From Gari tellinella (Eukaryota; Mollusca; Bivalvia; Cardiida; Psammobiidae), in the NCBI GenBank assembly GCA_922989275.2, contig OV277861.1, positions 38,938,623 through 39,002,622 on the forward strand: DNA of 64,000 nt, written 5' to 3'. The notes beneath the pieces are model-generated. The model made no database searches, was not told the DNA's origin, and saw only the letters and a program-made list of their open reading frames with translations. The position numbers and the translations under genes are program-made. Of the stretch, positions 1 to 10,449 are shown in pieces (the first letter of the stretch is position 1; the number at the start of each line of letters is the position of its first letter).

Positions 1-91
1 AACAAGCAACACCGGCTCCAAACTGTTCCAATGTAAATTATAGTTTCGCGTAAACGCGTTTATAGGAAAGGATAACGCTTTCTCCACTGTA
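1..91. mobile_element. Right half of a TA-inserted MITE (CAGTGGAGAA family)
   Basis: The block ends in ...TTTCTCCACTG followed by TA and carries the inner motif CGTAAACGCGTTTAT shared with complete copies elsewhere (for example 24440-24685). The left half lies outside the window. A degenerate left end of another copy is visible at about 171-209. Confidence 0.7.
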
Positions 92-212
92 TTGTGACCT
101 AGTATGTTGTTACAATACAATTTTTGAACGATTCAGTCCATCTATTCTACGGATGCCTAATAACATAGTCTACACTCGATAAGGTGTTATTCTTTCCCAA
201 TAAACATGCTTA

Positions 213-424
213 CAGTGGAGAAAACGCTATTCTTTCCTAATAAACGCGTTTACGCTAAAACTATTATTTATATTGCAATCAGTTTGGAGTCGGATCAGAC
301 CCGTTTGCCACTCAGATAGAAATAAATGATCAGGATTGTCAATTTGTTGTCTTTTCCACATTTTAGTATAATGCGTTTGTGTACGTTTGCGTTTAAAAGG
401 GAAAGAATAACGTTTTCTTTACTG
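213..424. mobile_element. MITE, CAGTGGAGAA family, TA target duplication
   Basis: Terminal inverted repeats read CAGTGGAGAAAACGCTATTC on the left and end ...CGTTTTCTTTACTG on the right, with TA on both sides (211-212 and 425-426). CAGT ends and a TA duplication are typical of Tc1/mariner-type elements. No coding capacity. This copy lacks a well-formed central hairpin. Confidence 0.8.
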
Positions 425-482
425 TACGCCAACACTTTTATGTCATATGCAAACAGCTTGGAGCCAGACCAGACGGCGAGTA

Positions 483-707
483 CAGTGGAGAAACGTTATT
501 CTTTCCCGTTTAAACGCAAACGAAACGCAAAACACTAAAACGTAGAAAAGTATAACTTTTAGACAATTCATATTCATCAAATTGGCAAACAGGTCTGAGC
601 CTGATCAGACGCCGGGTTACCCGGCGTCTGATCTGGCTCCAAACTGTTTGAAAAAGAAATAATAGTTGTAAACGCGTTTACTGGGAAAGAATAAAGTTTA
701 TCCGCTG
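483..707. mobile_element. MITE, CAGTGGAGAA family, with central hairpin
   Basis: The left end is CAGTGGAGAAACG and the right end ...TTTATCCGCTG, flanked by TA. The centre (about 583-650) is a near-perfect hairpin around GACGCCGGGTTACCCGGCGTC with outer arms GAGCCTGATCA / TGATCTGGCTC. Short ORFs over this copy are side products of the repeat. Confidence 0.8.
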
Positions 708-1025
708 TAACATATCACTACTCAGATTAAGATGAATCTTGACAATTTCCAAACATATATACTTTTCTACCACTTTGTGCATTGTGTTTGCGTTTCGTTT
801 GCATACATATATAAATGTGAAGCCTAACCCCTTCACTCCGAATGACGTCATAAAGCACATTAGCAATTTTGAAATGTCATCAGTCATACTGCCTGAATTC
901 TAACTTTGAAATAATATTGTAGAAAACAATATTGAAACATACGACAATATGGCGGGGAAGGGTACAATTATCACGATAATTTTGACCAATGAAGGGTGAA
1001 TGTAGTCAACATGGCCTAGTTTGGG

Positions 1026-1675
1026 TTATTCATAGTTTCTTTCTTTCAGTTTCATAACTGAAAATTCAGCTGACCTATTAAAGCCTGTAGTTGACACCCA
1101 AGTTATGCCCTTGTCGGTCCCGACATCTCCGTACTTGCCATTCAGACTACTCAGGAAACAGTTCCCATACCACCAAGCACCGGTCGTTTGATTCGCACAG
1201 TTTCCGTCTTCATTGTTGTCGGCATCTCTATCAAATGTAGAAAACTCACACAACTGATGATATGTCAACGAATCTCCTGCAGTTCCGTGATATCCTTGCA
1301 CAAACATCTTGTAGCCTGTGGATGAATCGGAAACTACAAAGTGTGTGTATTTTGCGAACTTTTCACCATTAACTGTGTCGACAATGATCACTTTTAAGGA
1401 GTAGTTCTTGCCAATATGCAGTGTAAGCGTAGATATTGTGTCGAGTCCCAACCAAAAGTTCCCACTAAGATTACCAAATCCGTCTTGATATGATTTGTAC
1501 GGAAGGTAAAAGTCGACCGTATCATCTATGCGTCTTTGTATGACAGTCCAAGGGCCATCTTGGTCGTCAAAATCACAAAACACTTCGGTACCGTTTTGAC
1601 CGTCTGGAAAGACGGTATAAACCCCAGATGTGAGAGTTTCCCTTTCAACAAGAGCACCACAATCACTCGGTTTGC
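1026..1675 (-). CDS. Fibrinogen-related domain, terminal exon of a probable PAN-fibrinogen lectin
   Basis: The exon encodes about 215 residues covering a complete fibrinogen C-terminal domain, a secreted recognition module used by FREPs, ficolins and tachylectins. Family landmarks are in order: DCGALV, SGVYTVFPDG, the second cysteine in VFCDF, WTVIQRR, VDFYLPYKSYQDGFGNL, FWLGLD, YHGTAGDSLTYH, FSTFDRDADNNEDGNCA (calcium-loop-like) and WWYGNC, then a stop. Four conserved cysteines are present plus an extra one in QLCEF. A TTTTTATTTTCAG acceptor stands immediately upstream; the first two bases complete a codon, so the entering intron is phase 1. The ORF has no break. The nearest compatible upstream exon is the PAN-like exon at 12379-12766, which ends in phase 1; joining them would give about 345 residues. 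The domain call is very secure. The join and the ligand are inference. Confidence 0.93.
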
Positions 1676-1689
1676 CTGAAAATAAAAAG

Positions 1690-1915
1690 TCCAATTGCAT
1701 CTGCAAACAGTCAATTAACATTTTAATGTCATCTGCAAACAGTAAATTAACATTCTAGTTTGATCTTCAAAAAGTAAATTAACATCAAATTTCATCTGCA
1801 TTCAGTCAATTAACATCCAATTTCATCTGCATTCAGTCTATAAACATTCCAATTTCATCTGTATTCAGTCAATTAACATTCGAGTTTCATCTGCATTTAG
1901 TCAATTGTCATTTTC
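1690..1915. repeat. Minisatellite, unit about 38 bp
   Basis: About six degenerate copies of a unit like TTCATCTGCATTCAGTCAAT plus TAACATTC lie directly upstream (in the intron) of the fibrinogen exon's acceptor site. Confidence 0.8.
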
Positions 1916-2029
1916 TGTTAACAGACATTAAAAATCCTCTGTGAACACCAAATGACAATAAGATGTAACAGTGGTTGTTGAGCTATTAACGAAAAAGTGA
2001 CATATGCCCTATACATGTTACAGTCAATC

Positions 2030-2470
2030 TGTGTAAGCAGTCATTACACGAAATGACTAAACAATTCTGTCATTACATAAAATGACTTGATAGACCAGTT
2101 CTACACGAAATGGCTAGAAACATTTAACAGGATTCAGGCAATGTGTAAACAGTTGTTCATTCATGTCTTTCAATATGCATACTATTGTTAAAACAATAAT
2201 CTCTAACAACTATTCCAGAAACTTGATTTGAATTCAATTTAATATTCATGTATTGTTTCAATAGTGTAGTTTGTCATTATTAAGAAACACCAATCATAAC
2301 CATTGAATAAATAGAGCTAAAGTCAATTTAACCATTTTGTGAAATGACTGAAGGTGGTTTTTTAGTCATTTCACGAAATGACTGAAAATGTTAGGCATTT
2401 CGTGAAATGAGTAAGTGAAACTGTCAATTCACGTAATGACTGAAATTTTTAGTCATTTTATCAACAGAGC
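2030..2470. repeat. Cluster of the palindromic motif GTCATTTCACGAAATGAC
   Basis: The motif and half-sites (GTCATTACACGAAATGAC, GTCATTACATAAAATGAC, CATTTCGTGAAATG) recur at least six times, in a putative intron of the fibrinogen gene. No function is visible. Confidence 0.65.
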
Positions 2471-2667
2471 AGATGCCGCGAGATATGATATAAATTGAAT
2501 TATGCTAGGTTGTAACAGGATATATGTTTTATTAGTGGATTATCCCCAAAGCAAGTCATAATTAACTGGATAAGTAGAGTAATGTACATTGCTACAACCA
2601 TTTAACACACTACACTTAGTATAGAAAGCAACAAACATATTTTTGACATTGTTCATTCTTTTATTAA

Positions 2668-2911
2668 CCCTTTCCCCGATAGAAGTGCCTTTTAACGTGT
2701 TTTATTTATTCATCCGCTGAAGAAAATAGTTCCAATTTAATCAGTTATGAAGATATATGATAGGGAATATTTTCTATATTCTAGCACATGATAGATTAAA
2801 GCAGGCTGAAAGTAAAGCAGAATGTGCCTTAAGGCACATTCTGCTTTACTTTCAACCTGCTTTAAGAAGTCACCTATCTTCAATACTAGAAATAGACTAT
2901 CAGGTAAAGGG
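2668..2911. mobile_element. MITE, TTAA-CCCTTT family, with AAAGTAAAGCAGAATG hairpin core
   Basis: TTAA stands on both sides (2664-2667, 2912-2915). The ends are CCCTTTCCCCGATAG and CTATCAGGTAAAGGG. The core at 2802-2866 is a near-perfect hairpin (GCAGAATGTGCCTTAAGGCACATTCTGC, written here as arms GCAGAATGTGCC / GGCACATTCTGC). A TTAA duplication with CCC/GGG ends is the signature of piggyBac-type elements. No ORF. Confidence 0.82.
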
Positions 2912-2915
2912 TTAA

Positions 2916-3625
2916 GAGCTCAAACCGATTCATCGAACTTTTTTATCTTTTATTACTATCCCTCGGTTAAATGATGTATCGTCAAGGTTTAGCATCGTCA
3001 CATCTTTCCAGTCCCGTATCTATTCTTCTATTAACTATCATCTTCCCTTATCCCTGTTATATATACAAACGTTAATTGTGTCTCTTTTTTAACTGTTCAA
3101 AATTATTGCTCAACAATTGATGTATTAACTCCAATAACAAATTGATTGTTTTTGTCCGCATGCACATACAGTTTGGTTTGTTTCCAGTGGCACCTTTTGA
3201 ATGAATATGGTGCTCTGCTAAAAAGATGAAAAAAACATGGTGCATTGCAGAAGTAAATCAGAAAGTCACTTTGCGCTTTCTCCTTTGCTTCTGTTCTGCA
3301 TCAAGTAAATGAAGTTATACAATTTGAAACTATATTTGCTTCTAGCAAGAAAAATTTCTAGCAAGCCGCTGAACACAAGACTAACTGTTTAGCAACTAAG
3401 AAAGGAGATAAACTCAATAAGTGTATTCTTTCGTTTCAATTCTTTTCCTAAGTATTGTTAATTTAGGTTAGCATTGTATAAATGTACTCCTTGAAATAAA
3501 TATTTTTTGAATAACCATTTAACAAACGACACGCTTTTGACATTTAAAGCATACCGTTACTTCAAGCAGTTGGACGTTAAAACTAAAATGCTCTTATGGT
3601 CTTAGATGGGTAATGCTTGACTGCG
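2916..3625. other. Unassigned AT-rich intronic stretch
   Basis: No ORF with family character, RNA gene or clear repeat was recognised. It lies within the probable intron of the PAN-fibrinogen gene. Confidence 0.5.
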
Positions 3626-3730
3626 CACAAGGGTCCCGTCACGATTACTTTTTTAGAGAAAAAATCGTCAGAAGGTATATATACTTCTGATGAACTTTCT
3701 CTCAAACAGCAATCGTGTTGGGGCCCTGTG
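3626..3730. mobile_element. Short palindromic MITE (CACAGGGACC family), eroded
   Basis: The ends CACAAGGGTCCCGTCACGATT and its imperfect complement CAATCGTGTTGGGGCCCTGTG (21 bases each side, shown trimmed in meaning only to the shared CACGATT / AATCGTG core) surround the inner inverted repeat AGAAGGTATATATACTTCT. The same family occurs at 35658-35769 with an 8-bp duplication. No duplication is preserved here. Confidence 0.65.
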
Positions 3731-3911
3731 AGAGATCGAGCTCTGAGTGGAAAAACAATGTTTTAGTGGATCATAACTATTGTGCGGGCGGTAAAATTGT
3801 TGAGTCTGCCAATGAAGAGCTAGATTTCCCATGATCGGCGAGACAATCTCATTTAATTCAAAGCAGCCTGTTTGGATTAAAACCACCAATCCGCCTTCCT
3901 TTTAGCTCTTA

Positions 3912-4033
3912 CAGTGGACAAAACGCTATTCGTTCCCAGTAAACGCTTTGACGCTAAAAGCACTATTTCCAGTGCAAACAGTTTGAAGCCTGATCAGACG
4001 CCGGGTAAACCCGGCGTCTGATCAGGCTCCAAA
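3912..4033. mobile_element. Truncated MITE, CAGTGGAGAA family
   Basis: The left end CAGTGGACAAAACGCTATTC and the full central hairpin (GACGCCGGGTAAACCCGGCGTC, arms about 3974-4033) are present; the right half is missing after CAGGCTCCAAATAGG. Confidence 0.75.
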
Positions 4034-4045
4034 TAGGCTACTGGC

Positions 4046-4200
4046 CAATAATGTGAACCCTCCCCCCATAGGGGGACTTTTGGTCACTATGTTTTTCTGA
4101 AAGTGCAGGGTATGTAGGTTCAGATCCTATTTCTGCACTTTGAGCGTTGGGGCTTTGGTCAGAAATCTGACTTTGAAGATTACCTCCCCTTGCATAAATC
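4046..4200 (+). repeat. Dispersed repeat with CCTCCCCCCAT...GGGGACTTTTG start (copy 1)
   Basis: Shared blocks include CCTCCCCCCAT, GGGGACTTTTG, CGTTGGGGCTTT and ATTACCTCCCCTT. The same blocks occur in order on the minus strand at about 10010-10330, so two members lie in opposite orientation 6 kb apart. Family unknown. Confidence 0.6.
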
Positions 4201-5407
4201 GAGAAATACGATATTTCATGTGTAGTTGTTGCACTAATATAATTTTTTTTATAAACTTATATATCTATTGCAAAGTGATTCATTTATATAACATAATCCA
4301 ACTGAAAGTAAAAGTGCAAAAGCATTGGACATAACTCATCATTTAGTCAAGTTATCTCCCCTTAAAAGTACAGAATGCAATTTTAATACAAAACAAATCA
4401 GTTTTCCCTTTATAAATGTTGAATATATAAATCATAGAAACACGTTCTAATCATGAAACATTCTTAACATGAAAGCCTTATATATTCACAAACTAAATAT
4501 ATAACCCTTGGGTTATAATAGCACAGTCTTTGTGTGAAATTGAAAAATAAATTATTACCTCCCTTTTTCAATTTCTGTCATATTGTTACTATGTCGAACA
4601 TTTTTGGGGGCAGAAAAGGACACTTCAATTAATGAATTTTAACTAACAAGTCTAGATTTATACATAATTGATAGAATAGGATGATGTTTGCAACTAAAGT
4701 CTTCTTTTGTTTGAATTGTCTGCCCTTGATTTAGGGTTAAAAGCAGTTTTATGATATACAATGTATATGTATAATGTTAGTTGCATATGAACATAGGCCT
4801 TTTGTTGCCAATTACATGTTATTTGACAACATTACCAAGTGAAAAGCACTCAAGTTGATGATTTCTTTAAAAAGTTTTGATGTGAGTAAGGTAATTGCCT
4901 CCCTTTCGGGCAAAACAAGAAACACATTAGATTGAAAAGCGTGTTTTGGTAATGATTGAAATACTACATACTAGCAAACACTATTTGCATCCATGGGATT
5001 TTAACCTAAATTGTGTAAAACAACATTGCCTTGAAAAACTATTTTCAGTTATCGGATAGTACTCGTTGCCTCAGCCCAATACAAACGTAACTCAATATAA
5101 ATTCGTATTGAGTTACGATTGTATTGCACTGAGGTGACGAGTCAAATCCCATGCACTGTACTTCATTTCCGCTTTCTCTTTTTTTTTCAAAAGATGAATA
5201 CACATTATCATACTTGGTCAATTTGAGCATTGTGTACAGCAATACTCCTCCAAATGTCTCAAAAAGGGCTCTAATGTACATGCTCATATCGATTCAATAG
5301 CAAACAGAACTTTTTAAGTTGGGTTATCATCGTCATAATCGTCAACATCGTCAAACATTTCGTCCATCAACTTGATTTCTAGTTCCACCATTTTATCTTG
5401 CAGGATC
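4201..5407. other. Unassigned AT-rich intronic stretch with one palindrome
   Basis: No coding or RNA gene is supported. A palindrome at about 5071-5136 has arms CTCAGCCCAATACAAACGTA and TACGATTGTATTGCACTGAG. Confidence 0.5.
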
Positions 5408-5532
5408 TCATAATTCTCTCTCTGCACATGTCTCCTCTTTCACTCTCTATCACTCTCTCTCACTCTCTCTGTTCGTCAGTCTCTCTCTCTCTCTCCCTCT
5501 CTCTCTATCTCTCTCTCTAACTCTCTCTTCCC
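5408..5532. repeat. CT-rich microsatellite
   Basis: Interrupted CTCTCTCT/CACTCTCT run of about 120 bases. Confidence 0.9.
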
Positions 5533-5589
5533 TTCTCTTTACATACTATTATTCATTGTCTCAGTCTACTTTACATATCAAACCTTCTC

Positions 5590-5860
5590 CCCCATAGGCG
5601 TCAGTGCAAAAATAATGAAAGTAAAGCTTAACCTTGCTTTAGGAGCTTTCAGCCTGATTTTCACCCTGCTTTATTAAGTTACCTTTGCTTCTTACCATCG
5701 TCTGCATGTATTCAGAATTCTTAAGACAGTGTAGACGCATCTTTAGGTCCTTATACGAAGAGATAGAGTCTATGAATCCTATTTTGTGCAGCATGATCTG
5801 GATTAAAAGTGTTTGCAATAGTCATCATTACTGGTGTTCAGTGTTGAAAGGGTTAATCAA
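5590..5860. mobile_element. Eroded member of the TTAA MITE family with the AAAGTAAAGC core
   Basis: CTTCTCCCCCATAGGCG, GAAAGTAAAGC, CAGCCTG...CCTGCTTTA and a terminal GTTGAAAGGGTTAA match parts of the complete copy at 2668-2911, but the hairpin core is disrupted. Confidence 0.5.
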
Positions 5861-6079
5861 AAGTCATCAACCAAACCAGGTGCTTTATTTTTTTTATCTA
5901 AATTTATTTATTTATTTATTATTGTGATCTGTATCAAAAACATAATGCGGGTACAGTAGTCAAAAACTCATGTTCAAGTAACGCAAGTAGATTTTGTGTT
6001 TTCATTACGGCAGTATAATATACCATGTGGATAACAGTACCCAAATATGCATTTCATCATTAATCGGCGTGTTAAAGAA

Positions 6080-7130
6080 GTTAAGCACCGTTCTCACTGT
6101 CACGGTGCAGGTCCCAGTAAAAGATAGCCGGTGAACCGGGGTGAACTGGGACGTTTTTCATGAAAAAAATTATTGTGTTCTCATATTCCCGGTGTCTCCC
6201 CCGATGGACCAGCGGCTATGAAACCAAATCTCCCCTGACTATCCCGGTTAGTTCCCAGTTTGACCCGGTGTAATTACGATGCAGTGCCGGCCTGTTCCCG
6301 GTTAATCCCGGTATAACACGGTGTAACCCTGGTCACCGCTGGTGGTAGCACGGTGACCACCGGTGGTGTCCCGTCCTACCCCGGTTGTTCAAAGGTGACG
6401 TGCCGACGTTACCCGGTGTTCGCCAGAAAGGACATAAACCAGGGCGAACGTGAATACGCATGAGTTGTATTTTGTCTCTCAGAGTAAATCAGATGAAATG
6501 CAAACGCAATGCTATAAAGTAGAACATTATAATATTGTAGACTGTTCAAACTTCATCTTAATTTGAGTTGCAAACAGTTTGCCCGGCGTCTGATCTGGCT
6601 CCATACTGTTTGTAGTGGACATAAAAATTTAAACGCGGACGAAACGCAAACGTTAAAAATGAAATGCAGAAAATTGCATTTTTAAAAAAAAAAGAAAAGA
6701 AAATCCATTTCTATGCCGCTAACACATTGGTTGTTCACGGATGTGTCGGTAATGGTGTTGCTCCGGCATTTCCCAGCTTTGCACCGGCATTCCCCAGATT
6801 AAGCCGGTTCTGGTTATCTGTCCCGTTGAATGACGGTGACTCCCGGTTGTATTAAACATTTTAAAGCCTCCGGTGCTGTTAGCCGGTGGCAGCCAGATGA
6901 ACACGGTCGATCCCGGATCGTCCTGGGCGTCACTAAGGTTGAACTCCTGATGACTCCCTGCGACTTCCGGTTTGCTAAACCGGGACTCTCCGGTGACCAA
7001 ATCCGGGACAGTGAGGACGGGGCTCAAATCATGCTCGGGGTGTTTATGACGCATATGTCCTGTTATGTGGGGTTGCTGTGTTGGGTTACGTATTGTCACG
7101 TTACTTTGTGATGTATGATATGGCAGACAT
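6080..7130. repeat. CCGGT/ACCGG-rich block of unknown nature, split by a MITE remnant
   Basis: Two GC-rich stretches (about 6080-6440 and 6700-7070) are packed with CCCGGT, CCGGTG, ACCGGG and TCCCGGTT at irregular spacing, unlike anything else in the window. They are separated by an AT-rich remnant (about 6480-6665) with MITE motifs (GCCCGGCGTCTGATCTGGC, AAACGCGGACGAAACGC). ORFs on both strands (6719-7099 minus, 6830-7111 plus) show no recognisable family. It may be an unknown transposon interior. Confidence 0.5.
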
Positions 7131-7162
7131 GTGTTGTTGGTCCTTCGCTATGCGAACATGAC

Positions 7163-7826
7163 CGCACCTTCAAGTTGTTGAGTTTCTGGGATGAGTGCGT
7201 ATGTGGCTAATAAGGCCCATCCTGGCACCAAATGTACGCCCACAGTAGGTGCACACGTTGTCAGATGGTATTGGTAAGGTACTGGCTTCTCGAGCCTTCC
7301 GGTCCATACGTTTCTTCCTGGCATGCTCTAACCTGCTTGTCTCTGCTTCAACCAAGCCTTTCATGACAGCTGTCCCGATCTCCATGCAGGGCGGATCTGA
7401 GTCAGGTCTTCCCATGCAAGTGTCTGTGTGAAGGTCCATCTTGGAAGCGAAGCCTTCAAGCAGTCTTTGAACCGTTATTTTCGGCCCCCGATTTTCCTTT
7501 TACCAGAGGAGAGCTCTCCGTATAAGAGCTGCTTTGGGAGTCGCTCATCTGACATGCGACACACGTGACCTGTCCAGCGCATCTATGACTGTTGAAGGAG
7601 CATATGTACAGTTGGCAGTTTTGCTCTTTAGAGAACTTCAGTGTCAGGAACCTTGTCTTGTCATCTAAAACCAAGACGCTTGCGAAGAGTGCTTGTCTGG
7701 AAGTGGTTGAGTTGTCTGGCATGATACGCATAAACTGTCCATGTTTCACTGGCATACAGCAAGGTGGTTAGAACCACTGCTCGGTACACTGACAGCTTGG
7801 TCTCAAGGCGAATACCTCCTGGCAGT
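7163..7826 (-). pseudogene. C-terminal remnant of a non-LTR retrotransposon reverse transcriptase
   Basis: The minus strand encodes, in two broken frames, the end of a LINE polyprotein. About 7816-7690 gives RLETKLSVYRAVVLTTLLYA, SETWTVYAYHARQLNHFQ and LRKRLGFR, then a stop. Further on are the remains of RWAGHV-type and GELSSGK-type motifs in a shifted frame (about 7590-7450). 7439-7170 is open and ends in a zinc-finger-like tail CTYCGRTF...GLISHIRTHP (C-x2-C-x12-H-x3-H). The palm motifs are absent, so the copy is 5' truncated, as is usual for LINEs. It sits inside the large putative intron of the PAN-fibrinogen gene. The clade cannot be fixed from this part. Confidence 0.85.
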
Positions 7827-7830
7827 TACA

Positions 7831-10009
7831 AACGGATTTGATCCAGATAAATAATTTGTCATTTACCACACTATTTACTTGATGATTTTATTCTTAAGTG
7901 AACGTCCATCATTTTCATTTAATTCATCAATATAATAATATTAAGTAAACGTAGCAAACTTCACATCATTTTTAAATCGCCTTACACAATGAACAGTTAT
8001 ATGTAATGTACTAGGATTAAAGAAATATAACATTACAATATAACCCATATTGGCTCTTATCTTGCGGTGATAATTTTTGCTTCGAAATTGTTGTCTGTAA
8101 AAGGGTGAAATTTTGGTTTGTACATTTTTTAAGTACATAAACATAAAGACGAGTGTCAAACAGTCTGGATCCAGATCAGACGACGTGTTACAAAATGTAC
8201 GTGGCTCCGATCTAGATCCGAGTTTTGTTTTTGCAAAAACAGTAAGTCGCGATCAGCAGGCAAAGCGTTAAGCAGTCACTAAAATAGATCGCTTAAGACA
8301 TTGGCTGCTTTATTTAGGACATAAGTAAAGCAGAAAGAAAAGAAGAATCCACATGTAACTTTATTATTCCCTTTCTTTAAATCTTTATTACGCTCACAAT
8401 CCCTTTGAAATGGTAACTTGAATAAATTCAACTGTATCTGAAAGTACGTTTTTGCAACAGGCCTAGATCCTCGTAATATACAGCCGTTATACTGCAAAAC
8501 AGCATTTTAAACCGAATTCAATATTCTTTTCTAAGTCGTTACACACTCAATATTGCGTGATCTTAAGGTACTTCGCAGGTCGCTTAGTTTCCATACAAGG
8601 TGTTATGAAACTTTTCATGAAGAATGATAATAGCCTAAGATACAATGTGTGAAAATATAGGCAAAATTTATCGATTGGTTTGTCTTAGAGGTATCTTTTT
8701 CTGACAAAAACCTAGAATTTTGATGATTTTATTTTTCTCAAAAATAAATAAAGCTAATGACTATAAATCTCGCCCAATAAGTAGTCCACAACATTCATTA
8801 CAAGAAAAGCTAAAAACATTTTGAATAACGGTGTTCAGAAAGATGTTATCAGCTATTTAAAATTTGCAAAATGCTAAAAAATTGAATTACAAAAACTGAC
8901 TCATTCAATATATATTTGTTTTCGTTTTATTCAAATATATGGTTGATGAAAAAGTTAGTCTGAAAAAATTAGAAAATATTACAGTCATGATTTGTTGTAA
9001 TAACAGATTTTCTTATTAAAATGTGGGCTATTTGAAGTTGAGATACAGTTACCTACCTTAAAATTAAAATTCTGTCATTAAAATGCATTATTATTTATTC
9101 ATGGACTTGCATACAAGGTTAATTATATTTTTTAAACATAATAATAATGGGCAATATCGATCTTGAAAAGGTTGACGTATAGATAAGCTTCATTGTATTG
9201 CTTTATATAGTTCCATCGAATCGTATACATGTATACCGATTGACTTGTTAGTCACTAAACTAAAACGTACATGTAAGTAGACATATAATTGAACCTATAT
9301 AGCATCACTAATTCTAATCACCGAAGACTAGAAAATTATATGTCCCTTGATCACTGCGTTATAGATTGACGAACCTATGACCTTTGCATTGCAAGTCAAC
9401 CACTATACTGACTGCGCTATGAAGGATTATACTAAATCGTATTAACATTTCCTTTATATAAATTTTCTAGTATAAGCACGTATGGAAAAAGATCAAGTCG
9501 TCAAGACGCATATCCACTCGCCCGCAAGACTGACTTCCGTATGCGAAAGGCCTTAAACCGAAAGCTACTTAACAGTTATCAGGGGAGTTCACTCATTACA
9601 GAAATTGGGATAACTCTGTATATCGGTAGCCAACCCCTCCCCCCCTAACCCCCCCCCCCCCCCTATTAGATCGTAAGACCCTAATAAATAAACTTATGCA
9701 CACCGCCATCATCACGATGTTCTATGGTAATCCATTTCCATGATCCATGACTGCTACCTGATTCTCATACTCTATTTCTTAGAGTTATTCACAGAACCGG
9801 TATGTAAGTCTTTGTCGGTATTTTTGTTATTTCATCATTAAAAACGAGATTTTCCGCGAAAATATATTAAATGTATACTAGAAAACATCTTCACGATACC
9901 CGGTTGAATATTTAATCATCATTTGAAGAAAAACTAGGTTTTCAAAAAAGATTTAAATGTCATTAAACTATGAATTAGCTAATTTTATGGTATTTTGATA
10001 TATTCAAGG
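7831..10009. other. Mostly unassigned AT-rich DNA with a decayed hairpin
   Basis: A degenerate hairpin module lies at about 8157-8230 (GTCTGGATCCAGATCAGACG...GATCTAGATCCGAG). A poly-C run occupies about 9630-9664. No coding region is supported. Confidence 0.5.
9350..9425 (-). repeat. tRNA-like segment, probable SINE relic
   Basis: On the minus strand TAGCGCAGTCAGTATAGTGG resembles a pol III A box and ATAGGTTCGTCAATC a weak B box, 40-odd bases apart with a GACTTGCAATGC anticodon-arm-like stretch. Pairing is imperfect and no acceptor stem is clear, so a functional tRNA is unlikely. Confidence 0.45.
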
Positions 10010-10330
10010 GGAGATAATTCAGTAAAAAGTGAGAAAAACCCTCGTTCCGATCGATTCTTGGGATAAATATTGTGTATCTATAAAAACAACGAAGATATTA
10101 GTGAAAACCAGCTATTTTGCGACTAAAACAAGTCACAATTACATAATCTATCAGAATTTAATTTTCACAAAGGGGAGGTAATTTCAATTTGCTCTGACCG
10201 GGTAAAGCCCCAACGTACAAAGGGCAGAAAATCAGAATGTACTCGGAAGACCATGAGGTTTCAGAAAAGTATGGTGTTCAAAAGTCCCCACATGGGGGGA
10301 GGGGGGTGTTCCGTAGCTCGAAGTCTAAAA
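10010..10330 (-). repeat. Dispersed repeat with CCTCCCCCCAT...GGGGACTTTTG start (copy 2)
   Basis: Reverse-complement counterpart of 4046-4200, with CCTCCCCCCATGTGGGGACT, CGTTGGGGCTTTACCC and ATTACCTCCCCTTTG in the same order; it ends near the TTATCTCCCCTTG block. Confidence 0.6.
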
Positions 10331-10447
10331 CTGTTTGCAACTCAGATAACAATGAAAAGTCAGAATTGTCAAAAAAAAGTGTCCCTTTCTGCATTTTAGT
10401 GTTTTACGTTTGCTTGTAAACAGGAAAGAATAACGTTTTCTCCACTG
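10331..10447. mobile_element. Right part of a MITE, CAGTGGAGAA family
   Basis: AACTGTTTGCAACTCAGAT, the AAACAGGAAAGAATAACG stretch and the end CGTTTTCTCCACTG followed by TA match complete copies. The left end is missing. Confidence 0.65.
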
Positions 10448-10449
10448 TA

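Noticed and set aside
326..538. Recurring small ORFs with peptides such as SLEPDQT, VWSLIRRRVTRRL and LQWRKRYSFP (also 24498-24791, 26772-27008, 50603-50878, 58659-58850, 61647-61832)
   Set aside because: They are translations of the palindromic MITEs and hairpin modules; the same peptides appear from both strands and from independent copies.
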